Assembly: GCA_025060325.1 (NCBI GenBank)
Contig: JANXBW010000008.1
Span: forward strand, 99,309-163,308
Reading direction: 5' to 3'
Source: Thermoguttaceae bacterium
GTDB taxonomy: Bacteria > Planctomycetota > Planctomycetia > Pirellulales > Thermoguttaceae
Length of the DNA stretch: 64,000 nt
This document shows positions 46,575 to 56,911 of the stretch, in pieces. Within the stretch, counting starts at the first letter, position 1. Every line of letters starts with the position of its first letter. Position numbers and translations under genes: made by a program. The notes under the pieces are model-generated. The model saw nothing but the letters and a program-made list of their open reading frames with translations, did not search any database and was not told the origin of the DNA.

Positions 46575-47171
46575 TTACGGCTTAGAACGAGGAGGTCGCG
46601 GACTAGGAGAGTAAGCAGGTAACATAATTTGAAAGAGCGATTCGACTTTGACGATGACCCAATCATCCGGGAATGTATGGAAAACCTGGACGAGCATCGA
46701 ACGGTTCCGGCTAACAACGTTAGCATAACTGAGGGCCGGCAACCGCCCGTTGCCCGGCTGATCAAACTGGCAGATTAACCCCTGATAAACACCTGCCGCC
46801 CACAGCTCTTCCTGAAACGCTTCCAAAACCTCGAAACGAATAGGCTCAACTTGGAAGGTGAATCGATAGTGAACAGATGGACCAATGGTGATATGTTCCG
46901 TGCGGTAGCCGCGAAGCCGATAGGCCGCATGGCGACCCCTTTGAGGTAGTGGTTGGCCCAGGGGGCACGCCACTTCCGTGATTGTCACATCACCATAACG
47001 CCAAGTAACAAAATGACCTGCGGTGGTGATGGCCACCCGGCCGAAATATCCTGCCCGTTCCACGTCCCGGGCTGCCACCACTTCGAATAGTTCAGGATGT
47101 AGTGGCCGGCCGAAGACGTGGAAGGAAAACTCCTCAACTGGTGGCCGGTGAACCAACCGCTCGTATAGCAC
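46575..47171 (-). CDS. DUF2617-family protein
   Basis: 198 aa. Matches my memory of DUF2617, an uncharacterised family frequent in Planctomycetes: FGRPLHPELFEV, then GHFVTWRYGDVTITEV, then YRTEHITIGPSVHYRFTFQV and CQFDQPGNGRLPALSYANV. The protein appears all-beta with a conserved RY/YR-rich middle, no catalytic motif I can name and no signal peptide. GTG at 47171 has GAGGTAACG directly ahead and is the likely start. The gene converges on the MnmE-like gene. No function is proposed. Confidence 0.75.
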   Translation of the reverse strand: MLYERLVHRPPVEEFSFHVFGRPLHPELFEVVAARDVERAGYFGRVAITTAGHFVTWRYGDVTITEVACPLGQPLPQRGRHAAYRLRGYRTEHITIGPSVHYRFTFQVEPIRFEVLEAFQEELWAAGVYQGLICQFDQPGNGRLPALSYANVVSRNRSMLVQVFHTFPDDWVIVKVESLFQIMLPAYSPSPRPPRSKP

Positions 47172-47793
47172 CCGTTACCTCATTACCGTTGAAGATTAAA
47201 ACCGCCTGGTGGAAAGATCTGCCGGATTCTTCCAAACCACAACAATATTTCATCGCGGATGTTTGCAATTCGTACCCCTTATTATATCGCCCGAAAGAAG
47301 CCTACACAAACACGCGTTTTTGAGCCAGCGACCAAGAAACCAATGGAGCGACCCGTTAGCAAGTTGCGCGCCACGAATGGCAAGTCGCGGCTTTTGATCG
47401 TCGTGGACAGACGTTCGCATGCAGGTAACTCTTGGTCTGCGTTGGTCATTTGGAGGAGTCCGCGCAGCAGGAACTTCAATCAATCATTTTTTTCGGGGTT
47501 GCAAATCTTTTGGCCGATGGTATATTTGTGGTAGCGTTTTGTGGGGGACGAACGTGCAGTCGAAGGCTTGCCCCGTGATCTCCTGCAGCTAGTCGGGAGA
47601 CCAAACCTTCGCAGACGTGCCTGCGGTCGCGTGGCTTCAAAGCGTGCGTGCTTTTCGAGGCGTGTGCGGCGTGCGGGACGGTAGGATCGGCCCCTGGTGA
47701 GACGGTGGCTTTTCGCCTGAGACCTGTCGGGGCCAGGCCCGCAGGAGGAAAGCCGGGTGTGTTCGTTGAGTCTGCGTTGTTGGGAGTTGTGTT
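47172..47793. other. Divergent intergenic region and csp leader
   Basis: About 620 bp between the DUF2617 gene and the cold-shock gene. The right part should be the csp promoter and a long 5' leader. No coding frame here is convincing. Confidence 0.45.
47499..47526 (+). promoter_or_regulatory. Sigma70-like promoter for the cold-shock gene
   Basis: TTGCAA and TATATT with a 16-bp spacer. If used, the transcript carries a leader of about 260 nt before the ATG at 47794, a length typical of temperature-responsive cold-shock mRNAs. Predicted by eye only. Confidence 0.4.
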
Positions 47794-48000
47794 ATGCCGC
47801 AGGGCACGATCAAGAAGTTGGTTGTGGAGAAGGGTTTTGGTTTCATCGCAGGAGATCGCGGAAAGGGCGACCGATTTTTCCACCATTCCGCCGTCCAAGG
47901 AACCACCATCGAGCAGCTCCGTGTGGGCCAGCGGGTCGAATATGACGAGGTAGATGGGCCGAAGGGACCCCGGGCGGAAAACGTTCGGCCGATTTCCTAA
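47794..48000 (+). CDS. Cold-shock-domain RNA chaperone
   Basis: 68-aa single CSD protein. The RNP1-like motif KGFGFI and RNP2-like FFHHSAV are both present, in the five-stranded OB-fold order GTIKKLVVEKGFGFI to GQRVEYDEVDGPKGPRAENV. Such proteins bind single-stranded RNA/DNA and melt structure. Length is exactly family-typical. GGGAG lies upstream of the ATG at a workable distance. A long leader and a strong terminator ~380 bp downstream suggest a transcript much longer than the gene. Confidence 0.95.
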   Translation: MPQGTIKKLVVEKGFGFIAGDRGKGDRFFHHSAVQGTTIEQLRVGQRVEYDEVDGPKGPRAENVRPIS

Positions 48001-48377
48001 AACCGGCGCACTCCGCGGAATATCTGCTAGTCTCCAACCAGCCGTTACCCACGTGGGTGGGGCTGCGCGCTTGGCTCGAGAGCCCGGCTTGCTTCCGGAG
48101 GGTGCTGACTGCGCGCAGCCTTCAATACGCTCGGGGTACTTGCCGGGGGCGCCGCAAAGATCTGAGGATGCGCCTTACTAGCAAAAGCCTCTCACGCGGC
48201 GATGTGCTTGGCGTTCCGAGGCCTGTGTGCGGAGGCTGGTGCCCTGCCACTCGCAAGCGGCAGTTGTGGCAGTGTTGCGCAGCGGCTCGGCGCTGTGCAG
48301 TTGCAATGAGGCGGCAAAGTGCCTCGCTATTTCCAAAGTTAGGGGACTGGACATAAGTTTTGGCGGGCGCTCAGCGA
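48001..48377 (+). other. Transcribed non-coding stretch between csp and terminator (possible sRNA)
   Basis: 377 bp with no convincing coding frame but ending at a strong intrinsic terminator, so it is either an unusually long csp 3' UTR or a separate small RNA gene. Confidence 0.35.
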
Positions 48378-48417
48378 AGCTCCCTGGCCCCGGCTACCTG
48401 GGCCAGGGAGCTTTTTT
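48378..48417 (+). terminator. Strong rho-independent terminator
   Basis: Perfect 13-bp stem AGCTCCCTGGCCC / GGGCCAGGGAGCT, a 9-nt loop, then TTTTTA. Orientation is plus strand; on the minus strand the sequence beyond the stem has no T-tract, so it ends the csp-side transcript. Confidence 0.92.
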
Positions 48418-48513
48418 AGTACCGTGCGGCTCTTTAGATCGGCTGAGACCGACAAATTTCTGGTCGAAAAGCGCTTCTGGGTTCGGAGTCCCCGGGCTTG
48501 GCCGCCGGCATAT

Positions 48514-50388
48514 TTAGCGAGCGATTGTCGGTGAAAGCATAAAGCCCTTAATAAACCAGCCGTTTTCTTCCTCCCGGCCGAAGATCCCAACCAAGCCAAG
48601 GTGCCGGCGGACGACCTCGAAGTCCGGTAGCTTGGACCCGTCGATCTTTTGTTTGCGAATTTCCCCTCCCTCTTCCGGGCCAAGAAGCGTGTTCAGGAAC
48701 CGACCCAAGATCGATTCGCTTTCCGGCATTTTCCCCTGCCGGATGAGCTCGTAGGTGGGTCTGTACATTTGATCAGATCGATAAAAGATTCGCAAACATT
48801 CTTCCGACCCACCCAACGAGCGAATCATCTCGTCGACAATCATCCAATCCACACTGCGGACCAAAGTGTTGCGTGGCTCGACCGGGCGCAGGAGTCGTAC
48901 GAGGAACTCATAATGCGAGGCAATCAGCAGGTAGCCCTTTGCGACGGTGATCGCCGCGTTGGGCAAAAGCGGGGCATGTTCGGTTTCTTCGCTTTCCGGT
49001 TGTGAACCGCGGCCCGGAATGGTCGGCATTTCTAGTCGCACTGACCGTTTTGGCTCCGTGTCTTTGCGGACCGTTTCCCAAATCACAAGATCGCCGAATT
49101 GACGTTTCTCAATCTCTTTGTCGTTTTCTAACGTCTTTTGCAGGGCTTGCGCCACCCTTTCCGGATTGCGGACTTCAATCGCAAAAAGCAGCCTTTCGCT
49201 TTGGGGCCCGATTGGTTCTTCATAAGACGTGATAATAAGTGCCCGTTGACCCAAGTGGGCAATAAGCTCGGAGCGAAGATCAATCTGCGGTCCTTCCGGG
49301 TCGTTTTTCAGGCTGTCGAGCACGTCTTCCCAGACCCCCTCTTCGCCCTCGCCCACAAACTGATCGAACACCGGGCCGACGTGTTCGAAGGCCTCCTGAA
49401 TATTGCAGGAAACGCATGTAATGCCGGCGATGTCCCGGGGGAGCCACTCAGCCGGCAAAAGCTCGCGGGTGTTAGGCAGGTTGAAAATCTTGGCGGATTT
49501 TTCCAGCGGCTTGGGGGCGTAGACCATCATGCGATGCATAAGTTGAAAATCGCCCTCCCCCACATGCCACACCCCGCCCATGGCGCGAAGCGAACCGAAT
49601 CCAGCAGCCCGGAGCCGAGCCACAATGCTATCCCGCCGGCGACGATCAGGCGGCGTATAGGCTCGGATCGCTTCCAAATATTCAAGTGGACGAATAAACC
49701 AGCGAATTTGGGGAGCGGATCCGGCGTCGGCAAGACAGCGGGAAAATACCGCTTGAAAGGCCGGATCCTCAGCCAGCCCCGGCTGAGATTGCCCTATGGC
49801 AGTTAGCACCGCTTCAAGCGAACGGTTGTCGTCGCCCACTAGGAGACGCTTTCCCACAATTATCCACATAGCGGGCCGGCGAGGCGGCTTCTTAGCTTCG
49901 GCAGGAAAAGTAAACACAGTAACTTTCTGCCCCGCCAAAGTCATTGTGCTTTCCTTGGCCCCGTCTTTGCGGAAACCGTCGGCCACCTTAGCCAGCAGGG
50001 CCTGTGCCTCTTTCAGCCGGGTTCCTACGTCGCAGACCAGTACGGTACCGACCTGCTCTGCTCCCCAGGCCATCGTTCCCACGGCCAACTCGCCGGAGAG
50101 GATCGATCGAAGCTCGCCGGGGCTCAGTCCGAACCGGCTGGTAAGGCCTCCACGCCGCGACTCCCATTGCCGCTGAATTTCTTCCCGAAAGGGCTTAAGA
50201 GCCGGATCGGCAAACAGTTTCCCTAACTCTGTCCGATTCCATCGTGTTTCCAGGTCGTTGACGTTGGGGATGGCCAAAAAGGCTACTGTCTCGCGAGGAA
50301 AAAGTTGTTCGGCTGATTTTTCGACTTGGGCAGTTGCTGGAGAAGCAAGAAGCAAAACGAGGCTTGCTGTGACAACAACTCTTCGCAC
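48514..50388 (-). CDS. Secreted protein of unknown function (DUF3352-like)
   Basis: 624 aa. A clear signal peptide (VVVTASLVLLLASPATAQ) precedes a large globular protein with no catalytic motif. Segments such as VAFLAIPNVNDLETRWNRT, FGLSPGELRSILSGELAVG, and SRSLEAVL-type helices recall the planctomycete secreted family related to DUF3352, whose members compute no known activity. The protein contains few Cys. The ATG at 50388 opens the signal directly. The gene stands alone; a csp-side terminator faces it at 48.4 kb. Family label is tentative. Confidence 0.65.
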   Translation of the reverse strand: MRRVVVTASLVLLLASPATAQVEKSAEQLFPRETVAFLAIPNVNDLETRWNRTELGKLFADPALKPFREEIQRQWESRRGGLTSRFGLSPGELRSILSGELAVGTMAWGAEQVGTVLVCDVGTRLKEAQALLAKVADGFRKDGAKESTMTLAGQKVTVFTFPAEAKKPPRRPAMWIIVGKRLLVGDDNRSLEAVLTAIGQSQPGLAEDPAFQAVFSRCLADAGSAPQIRWFIRPLEYLEAIRAYTPPDRRRRDSIVARLRAAGFGSLRAMGGVWHVGEGDFQLMHRMMVYAPKPLEKSAKIFNLPNTRELLPAEWLPRDIAGITCVSCNIQEAFEHVGPVFDQFVGEGEEGVWEDVLDSLKNDPEGPQIDLRSELIAHLGQRALIITSYEEPIGPQSERLLFAIEVRNPERVAQALQKTLENDKEIEKRQFGDLVIWETVRKDTEPKRSVRLEMPTIPGRGSQPESEETEHAPLLPNAAITVAKGYLLIASHYEFLVRLLRPVEPRNTLVRSVDWMIVDEMIRSLGGSEECLRIFYRSDQMYRPTYELIRQGKMPESESILGRFLNTLLGPEEGGEIRKQKIDGSKLPDFEVVRRHLGLVGIFGREEENGWFIKGFMLSPTIAR

Positions 50389-51888
50389 CGGTTTCGTCTC
50401 CTAGTGGACTAAGCATTCCTCAATCCGTTGAACCATCGGCCCGAAATGGCAGGCCGAGGACCGAGATTTAAGGCAGCCCGACGGCCACTGCTGCGACCAT
50501 CCAGGTCGGGTTTCTCCCGCGGAAATTGCGAACTAACCAATGGCCTGGCCCAACTTCCGGCCGCTACTACGTTACTCTTGCTGCGGGGAAATTCGCTGTG
50601 TGCCCTTCCTCGATGCACCTGGCACTAGCGGAAATCTGAACACACGCTTACATGGGCACCGTTCGCCAGACGCGGTTTGCCGAAATCGCTGGGATTCCCG
50701 AATTTGGGCATTGCTTTTCCCCTTACGGTCACCGGCCAAACTTCAGCCGGTTGAACCTTCTTGCCCGTTCAAAGCGGTAAGGAGCCAGTCGGATCCGCTG
50801 AGGCGGACTTCCGCTGGTTCTTATGCTTTCTCGCTTGCGCAATGCTTCGGTGGTAAAGCCTATTTTTCCTAGATTACTTATCTCTTACATTTTCCCTAGG
50901 CGTTAAATCCTCTTTGGTTACCAAGATTCGTCCTGGCGCCTAAAACATCTCTGTGTGCCAGGGTAACCGCATAAAGCCCCTAGCGCTGGCCGCCGCACGG
51001 CACCAAATTCCGTCGTAGCCGGAATAGCCGGGTTTGGAAGCGGGTTCGGATCAAATGCGACCGACCGGCGTAGCACGGTCTTTCGGCAAATTTCTCCGGC
51101 CTGGCTGAGCGTTCGGCCCGCCCAATCCGTCAAGGTCCGCTCGGACAGAGTGTACCAATCAGTTGGGGGGGCTGCTAGGGCGATCCGATACCACAGCAGT
51201 CTCTGCCCTCACTTTTCCGTTGGAACTGATCGGTATTCTTACGGAGAATGCGGGAACCTGAATCTGGGCTAGACCGCACGAATATCGTAAACAGAAAGCA
51301 GGGTTCGGACGGGCAGGTTCTCCGCGGGCAAACCCTTACGCCTTCCGGATTTTTCTAGCTCCCCTATGGGTGCGAAACGAGGCTTCATGGCCGCGGGCAC
51401 CCGCTCGGGCCAGGATGTATCCCTACTTTAGGGGGACAGGGGAGGTGGCTGCTTTACCGTGGTCCCGATCGTAGCGAGTTTCTGCTATCTCCCCGAGCGG
51501 GCGGAACGGTAGCTAACGACTGTTTCGGCCCAAGGGGATCCGGAATGCCACCCTGAGGGTTGTGCCCGCCGCTGGGGAGGCACGCGGAACCGCTCCGTAA
51601 GACTCAGAAGTTGGGCGACGGTTTTTAGTGTCAGAGGTCTTTGCATGGTTTTGTGGATGAGCTCTTGTTTGGGGGTGAGCCGGTGTTGACCCCCGGGTCA
51701 TTCGGAATCCGCTGAACGCTGCCCTCCGCACTTTCGTGCGCTGTTAACCAGGAAGCAGACTTCGAAACGACCGGAAGGATGTTCCTTGAGGGGTTAGCTA
51801 CCGATCTTTCCGCGGTGTTAAGCGAGTGGTTCCTTACCCGGGTTTCGACCGCCGTATCGGTAGCATGTTCTCGCCAAAGTGACGCTAT
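50389..51888. other. Gene-poor stretch of 1.5 kb
   Basis: Several stop-broken frames of odd composition occur on both strands, none with a family match, and I found no RNA gene, repeat or transposase trace. It resembles other decayed intergenic zones of this genome. Confidence 0.45.
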
Positions 51889-53280
51889 TTACTTACCGGG
51901 TTGGGCACGGATAACCACGAGAAGATCGTCGCGAAAAGCCGGCAGATCAACCTGCTGCGTATTGGCAAGCGCTTTCGAGACCAAAGTTCGGCCTGCGATC
52001 TGTCTGCAATCAGCAGGTCGAAGGAGCTGGATTTCGTACTGGCCGGCGGGCAGCCTCACCCGGGCTTTTAGACCGTTCACTTCCTGCCCTGTTTGCTTGC
52101 TGCAGAGATAGCCTACCACAAGAGCTCGCTCAGGGGTGGCCAGTGTAGCGCTTACGATTTGGCTCCCGTCAACAACGAATGCTGTGAAGTTCGGACTTAA
52201 CCGCCAGAAAGGAAGCCCCCGATAAAAATCGGCAAGTGGCCGCAGGAATTCCTCGCCGGGGGCACGGTAGTTCAGATCGTTGATACCCTCGCAGCCGTCC
52301 CAACTGTGCCACGTCCAGAAGCATCCCGCTGTACACCATAGCCAAGCCTGCTTTCGCCGGTGAACAGCGTCATCATTTCGATGGCGCTTTTCTCGGCCAC
52401 TTTCGTTGCAAAACGCAGGCTTTCCGTAGGAGCGAGCATTCCGGGCCACGGCCAAGTACCAGTCGCCAAGGTCGTGCTCGGGAGTGGAAGACGTGCAGGA
52501 ATGGTTTATCGCCACATCCATCCAGGGCTTAAATGGCCAAACGGCATCATCGGTTGTTCCTGTGGATGTACACACCGGTCGCCGGTAAGGATCATTTGCT
52601 TTGAAAAACTCTCCAGCTGCGTCCTGGAATGCCTCGTTGGCGATATATTCGTTGGCAATCTCCCAGCAGAAAATGTTTGCAAATTTGCCCAGCCGGCGGA
52701 TTATTTCCCGCCAATAAGGCCGATGAAGTTCCACCTCTTTTTCCGTCGGTCGAAGTGTTGTATAGAGCACAAGATTAACACCGATGCCGTGCTCCCCGGC
52801 CAAGCGGACTCGCTCTTCAACGCGCTTCCAATATTCCTCATTGAAGCCGTCCCACTTGGGGTGCTCCCTTGTTCCTTCCCACGGCCAAAGGTCGATACCT
52901 AACACCTCGTAATAGAGCCGCCCCTCTACGGCAACCCTAATCACGTTTACGCCAAGTGAGCTGGCCCGATCAAGAACTCCTTTGGGATCGTTGCAGGCAA
53001 AGTAAAGCCAAGCCGTTTTATTGAGAACAAACAGCCGCTGCCCCTCCTCGTTGACGAAATGAAACCGGTAAATCGGGTCAACCCGGTATGGCGACGACCA
53101 CGGCGGCCGGAAGCGGACAAGTGGTAGCTCTCCCAGCGGTTTGTCTTGGGCAAGTAAGGCCGGCTGGTTGAGCCGGGGGTAAACAAAGCTCGCCAAAATC
53201 AAGGCCAATACGAATCTTCTAAACTGCCGCATCATCTTTTGTATACAAAGGCGACCAGAAGCAGAGTTATCGGCGGACAT
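51889..53280 (-). CDS. Secreted glycoside hydrolase-like protein (GH5/DUF4038-like)
   Basis: About 463 aa. A signal or anchor (FRRFVLALILASFVYPRL) is followed by a TIM-barrel domain: YRFHFVNEEGQRLFVLNKTA and GVNVIRVAVEGRLYY are typical of DUF4038/GH5-like enzymes. The two expected glutamates are visible as FCWEIANEY (acid/base, near residue 210) and PAFCNESGR (nucleophile, near 295). The C-terminal ~90 residues form a beta domain. ATG at 53280 has GAAAGG ahead; ATGs nearer the signal (53235/53232) are alternatives. It likely cleaves a plant or microbial glycoside outside the cytoplasm; the substrate is not readable. Confidence 0.8.
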   Translation of the reverse strand: MSADNSASGRLCIQKMMRQFRRFVLALILASFVYPRLNQPALLAQDKPLGELPLVRFRPPWSSPYRVDPIYRFHFVNEEGQRLFVLNKTAWLYFACNDPKGVLDRASSLGVNVIRVAVEGRLYYEVLGIDLWPWEGTREHPKWDGFNEEYWKRVEERVRLAGEHGIGVNLVLYTTLRPTEKEVELHRPYWREIIRRLGKFANIFCWEIANEYIANEAFQDAAGEFFKANDPYRRPVCTSTGTTDDAVWPFKPWMDVAINHSCTSSTPEHDLGDWYLAVARNARSYGKPAFCNESGREKRHRNDDAVHRRKQAWLWCTAGCFWTWHSWDGCEGINDLNYRAPGEEFLRPLADFYRGLPFWRLSPNFTAFVVDGSQIVSATLATPERALVVGYLCSKQTGQEVNGLKARVRLPAGQYEIQLLRPADCRQIAGRTLVSKALANTQQVDLPAFRDDLLVVIRAQPGK

Positions 53281-53523
53281 GCCTTCGCCCTTTCTCACGC
53301 GGCCTTAAACCGCGTAGTGGCCTTTCTAAGTATTTGGCCATGGAGTGGAAATTGGTCGACGGTGATTTTCCCGGATTGAACTTCGGCCGGCAACAGTTCG
53401 AGCCGAATTTGGCCAGCAGGACGGTAATGCGACAAGCTTGTGCGGGCAAGAAGCTTTGCGACGGCCGCCAGGACCTCCAGCGGATGTTTTGCTCGTGCAA
53501 ACGGTGGGACGGACGCGGCCTTC

Positions 53524-53955
53524 TTATTTGCGCGTCCGTGCTTTCGCTTGGGATTCCGGGACGGTAACTTCCAAAATGTGGTTGGGCACTGGGAAGTCCA
53601 CTTCGAAGCGGTAGTCCTCAAAAAGCGGCACGGAGTGAGTCACCCCGTCGTCGTCAACATATTCCCGTTCTGGATCCCATCCCGCCAGCACCACGGAATA
53701 TCGGCCGCGGCCGGGCCCGTCGTGGGCAGGAGCGCTAAATGTCCCCTTTTCGATCGCCAGGTAGACTATAGGCGATTCCTTCGGGGCGGACATCGTCGGC
53801 TCGGAAAAGCCCCACGAGTTTTTGGCGCGAATTCGGATGCGGGAGGCGATGCGCCTATTGGCAGAGATAACTTTGCCGAGTGAGCAGGTGGCACGTCGGG
53901 CGGGCTTTGGTTTAGGCGGCCATACGGGCGGGGCCTTTCGCCGCTTAATGGGCAT
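53524..53955 (-). CDS. Hypothetical protein
   Basis: About 143 aa from ATG 53955. The C-terminal ~80 residues look like a genuine small beta domain (SPIVYLAIEKGTFSAPA, RYSVVLAGWDPEREYVDDDG, YRFEVDFPVPNHILEVTVP). The N-terminal ~50 residues are very basic and Pro-rich (RRKAPPVWPPKPKPARR) and could be a nucleic-acid-binding tail or non-native sequence. No family recognised. It lies on the same strand as, and just downstream of, the DUF499 ATPase, but the 292-bp gap argues against one operon. Confidence 0.5.
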   Translation of the reverse strand: MPIKRRKAPPVWPPKPKPARRATCSLGKVISANRRIASRIRIRAKNSWGFSEPTMSAPKESPIVYLAIEKGTFSAPAHDGPGRGRYSVVLAGWDPEREYVDDDGVTHSVPLFEDYRFEVDFPVPNHILEVTVPESQAKARTRK

Positions 53956-54247
53956 CTCCCCGCGGCAGTATCCCCAGGAAGATCGCACTCGATTTTATGG
54001 ATGGCCCGGCCGTTGACGAAGAGAAAGCCCTTTTAGAAAGCCCGCTTTTTCAACCAGAGAAGCCGATTTTCTAAATAGCTCCACAACAGCAGTGTAGCGC
54101 CACGCGGCTTGCTAATAGAACTCATAGAGGGGATCGAGCCTTTTTATTTGTCGAGATCAGGTTTAGCTGCTTGCGCTATCCTTGCCGAGTGCAGTTATTT
54201 AGCCTGCCCCAAAGTTCCCAGGTGTTGACTTATGGGTAAGCGCTTTT

Positions 54248-56896
54248 CTATTGTGCTTCCTCGCGAGTAATCTGGGCGGCAATTTGGCGCAGGGTCTCGC
54301 GGACCTGCATGTCCAGTGTCTGCTGCGGGATTCCCTCTTCCGCATGGGCTTCCACCGCGACGGTAAGCCGGATGCTTGAACGAGCTCTATGAAGCGGCAA
54401 GATCACACCGCAATAAAAATCAGAAAGCTTTTCCGGCGGAACCTGGGCTTCAACAACATACCGCTTGTAGGCTCGCTGGTGAACAACTGTCGTCGTCTGT
54501 TTGCCCTCGTGGCGAGCTTCCGAGGGGTTTTCGGTACTAGTGCGTGCTTGTCCAGCCGGGAGCACAGTCGCTGGCTCTCCGGACTCTTTGTGCTTGGTGG
54601 CCACTTCGGGCCGGAGGATAATTGCCTCCTCACGATCGATTTGGTCCTGCGGCAATGGGGTCTGAAAATAAACACGACTACCGACCTGGAGGCCTAGCTC
54701 GCCCCGCTGAACGCCGCTTACTACCGCGTCCCACAGGACCTCTTGGTTGGGCAGTATCGGCTGATCCGGGTAGCGGAGGAAGCTTTCATAAACTTCCCGA
54801 AATGGCTTTTCCTGCTCCTCCTGCTGAAAAGTCCTCAAGATCCTCTTAACGGTGAGCTTCTTGGCCAGTAGTCCGCGCTCCTCCAAGGCCTTGATCACCA
54901 CGGAGCAAAGCGACTTAAAATGCCGCTGGTCGGGAAGGCCAAGGTCAATCTCCTCGGTCTCATCCGTTGCTGCCCGCTCCAGGTAACGGTAAGCGCTGAT
55001 AAGCTGGGTCCTCAATCCGTCAGCCGCTTTTTTCTTTTCCTCCTTTAGTTTTTCTCTGTTTTTCTCGGAAAGCGACTTCATGATTTGTTTGTCGTTTTCC
55101 ACGGCAATACATGCCAGAAGTCGCCTTGCGTGGTTACGGAGGGGCTCAAGCTCAGTCTGACTTGGCACTAGCACCAAAAGCGCATTACGATAAGTCCGAA
55201 ATGTTTGGCCGCACTTGTTAAGTAACTCCTTGACAAAAGGCAAGGTGTGCGGTGCCTGCCGAGGATAATCAATCTCCAGAATGGCAAGCTTTAGCTGGGG
55301 CAGATCCGGGACATCCTGCGAGCTTATTGGCCAGAGGAATACCTTCAGTTCGTTTCCGACGAGTTCCTCTAGGTTTTTCCGCACTTGGTTAACAAGTTGG
55401 TCTTCGGTGACCTGCTCTTCTTTTTCCTGTAATATGCGGATGAGGTTCGGCTCGGTAGAGAAGTAAAACCGATTGTTATCTTCGTTCAAATACCACAGGA
55501 GGTTTTCCAGCCGCTTAAGCGTATCGCCCACCAAAGACACGGGGATCTGGGGCAGCAAGGTCGCCACACGCAATTCTTTAAGATCGATCCCCCGGACATC
55601 CCCGGCACTAAAGGAATAGAAGAAGATCGCTTGAGCAACCGTGGTGGCCAGCCGGTAAATTCGATACTCCGAGCCGATCGCTTCGTCCTCTTGAGGGGCC
55701 TTGGCTTTGGGGCCGGCGAGGTCTGCGGCGATAATCCCCTCGTATTCCCGCCCAATGACCCGAAGGAACTCCGCCCGAATGGCCGGGTTCCCCAAATTGA
55801 TGTGCCCCGGCAGGATGAGCGGCCAGGGTGCTCTTTGGTCGTACAGCTCTTTGACCACTAGGGCCAAGAGCCGAAGGACCCCCCGTGTCCGCTGAAAGCT
55901 GGCGTAAGTGCTCCACCTTGTGAACAAAATGTCGATTACCGCCGGATGGAAGGGATATGCCTTTTTAATCCGCTCGCGATAGGCCGGTTGACGAAATTCA
56001 GCCGGCACGTCTTTCTCCAACCTGTTGTAAAACTCGAAAAACGCTTGGGCGGTGTTTACAATCTCCTGCGGATCGTGGGGCGGCTCGAAGAGCCGACGGC
56101 GGATCACTTCCAGCATTTCGTCCCCTTCCACGGGGTTTTTTATCGTTTCCACCCGGCCAAAGATTTGCTCCAGTTGACGAAGCACGCGCTCGCCTTCATC
56201 GCCGTAAGGAGCGCTTGATGGAAGGGTGGCTACCAGGACGGCTCGCGGGGCAACTTTTACTGTCTCGGTTAGTTCTTGGAAAAAGGCCATCAATTGGTCG
56301 CGATAGTCCTTGGCCCTGACGGCAAATTCAACAATTTCGTCCATCAGGATGAGAACCGGCTTATCCCCGATAAGTTGATGAAGGAGGTCTTTGCCCGGGC
56401 TGCAGCGCCTCCGATCATGGTATTCTAGCAAGGAGTAGTTGCCCAGCTGCCAGGCAAGTTCGCCCCACAACGTCCGGCCACCCAAGGGATCGGCCGCTGT
56501 CCCGACAAAAACAACCAGTTCCCCTTTTGGAATGGCCGTCAGCCCGGCGTGTCGGAGCACCTCGCTAACAAAATCGCTTCCCTGATGTTCTTCGCCGGAG
56601 CGAATCAGGTGATAAAGGGCAATGAGGCTATGCGTCTTTCCGCCGCCAAAGGGGGTTTTAATTTGGATAACCGGTTCCCCGGTCCCTCGGCCGGCCAAGC
56701 GGGAAAGTACTCCCGCGGCAAGATGCACAAGACCCGCGGTGGGAAATGTCTTTCGGAAGAAGGTCAACGCGTCTCGATACTCAACAGGGCCGCGGTCGGC
56801 CACCACGTCGGAAAGGTCCGCTGCAAAAACTGCTTGATCCAAGTGCCCCTTTTGGATGTCAACATGCGGGGTGACGACATCAAACCAAGGCTTCAT
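54248..56896 (-). CDS. DUF499 (COG1483) AAA+ ATPase, defence-cassette component
   Basis: 882-aa predicted ATPase. Walker A IKTPFGGGKTHSL (GKT near residue 87) and Walker B VLILMDEIVEF (D186, E187) are intact. PSSAPYGDEGERVLRQLEQIF and RTRGVLRLLALVVKELYD match the DUF499 core. The C-terminal half has a charged coiled region (near 620-650) and a conserved Tyr/Arg-rich end. It is the only undamaged member of the minus-strand cassette and follows the truncated methylase by 15 bp. DUF499 proteins occur beside DUF1156 methylases and SNF2 helicases in archaea and bacteria and are predicted anti-phage or modification components; the mechanism is unknown. Being last in the operon, it could have outlived its partners. 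Confidence 0.85.
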   Translation of the reverse strand: MKPWFDVVTPHVDIQKGHLDQAVFAADLSDVVADRGPVEYRDALTFFRKTFPTAGLVHLAAGVLSRLAGRGTGEPVIQIKTPFGGGKTHSLIALYHLIRSGEEHQGSDFVSEVLRHAGLTAIPKGELVVFVGTAADPLGGRTLWGELAWQLGNYSLLEYHDRRRCSPGKDLLHQLIGDKPVLILMDEIVEFAVRAKDYRDQLMAFFQELTETVKVAPRAVLVATLPSSAPYGDEGERVLRQLEQIFGRVETIKNPVEGDEMLEVIRRRLFEPPHDPQEIVNTAQAFFEFYNRLEKDVPAEFRQPAYRERIKKAYPFHPAVIDILFTRWSTYASFQRTRGVLRLLALVVKELYDQRAPWPLILPGHINLGNPAIRAEFLRVIGREYEGIIAADLAGPKAKAPQEDEAIGSEYRIYRLATTVAQAIFFYSFSAGDVRGIDLKELRVATLLPQIPVSLVGDTLKRLENLLWYLNEDNNRFYFSTEPNLIRILQEKEEQVTEDQLVNQVRKNLEELVGNELKVFLWPISSQDVPDLPQLKLAILEIDYPRQAPHTLPFVKELLNKCGQTFRTYRNALLVLVPSQTELEPLRNHARRLLACIAVENDKQIMKSLSEKNREKLKEEKKKAADGLRTQLISAYRYLERAATDETEEIDLGLPDQRHFKSLCSVVIKALEERGLLAKKLTVKRILRTFQQEEQEKPFREVYESFLRYPDQPILPNQEVLWDAVVSGVQRGELGLQVGSRVYFQTPLPQDQIDREEAIILRPEVATKHKESGEPATVLPAGQARTSTENPSEARHEGKQTTTVVHQRAYKRYVVEAQVPPEKLSDFYCGVILPLHRARSSIRLTVAVEAHAEEGIPQQTLDMQVRETLRQIAAQITREEAQ

Positions 56897-56911
56897 GGGA
56901 GGGACCCCTTC

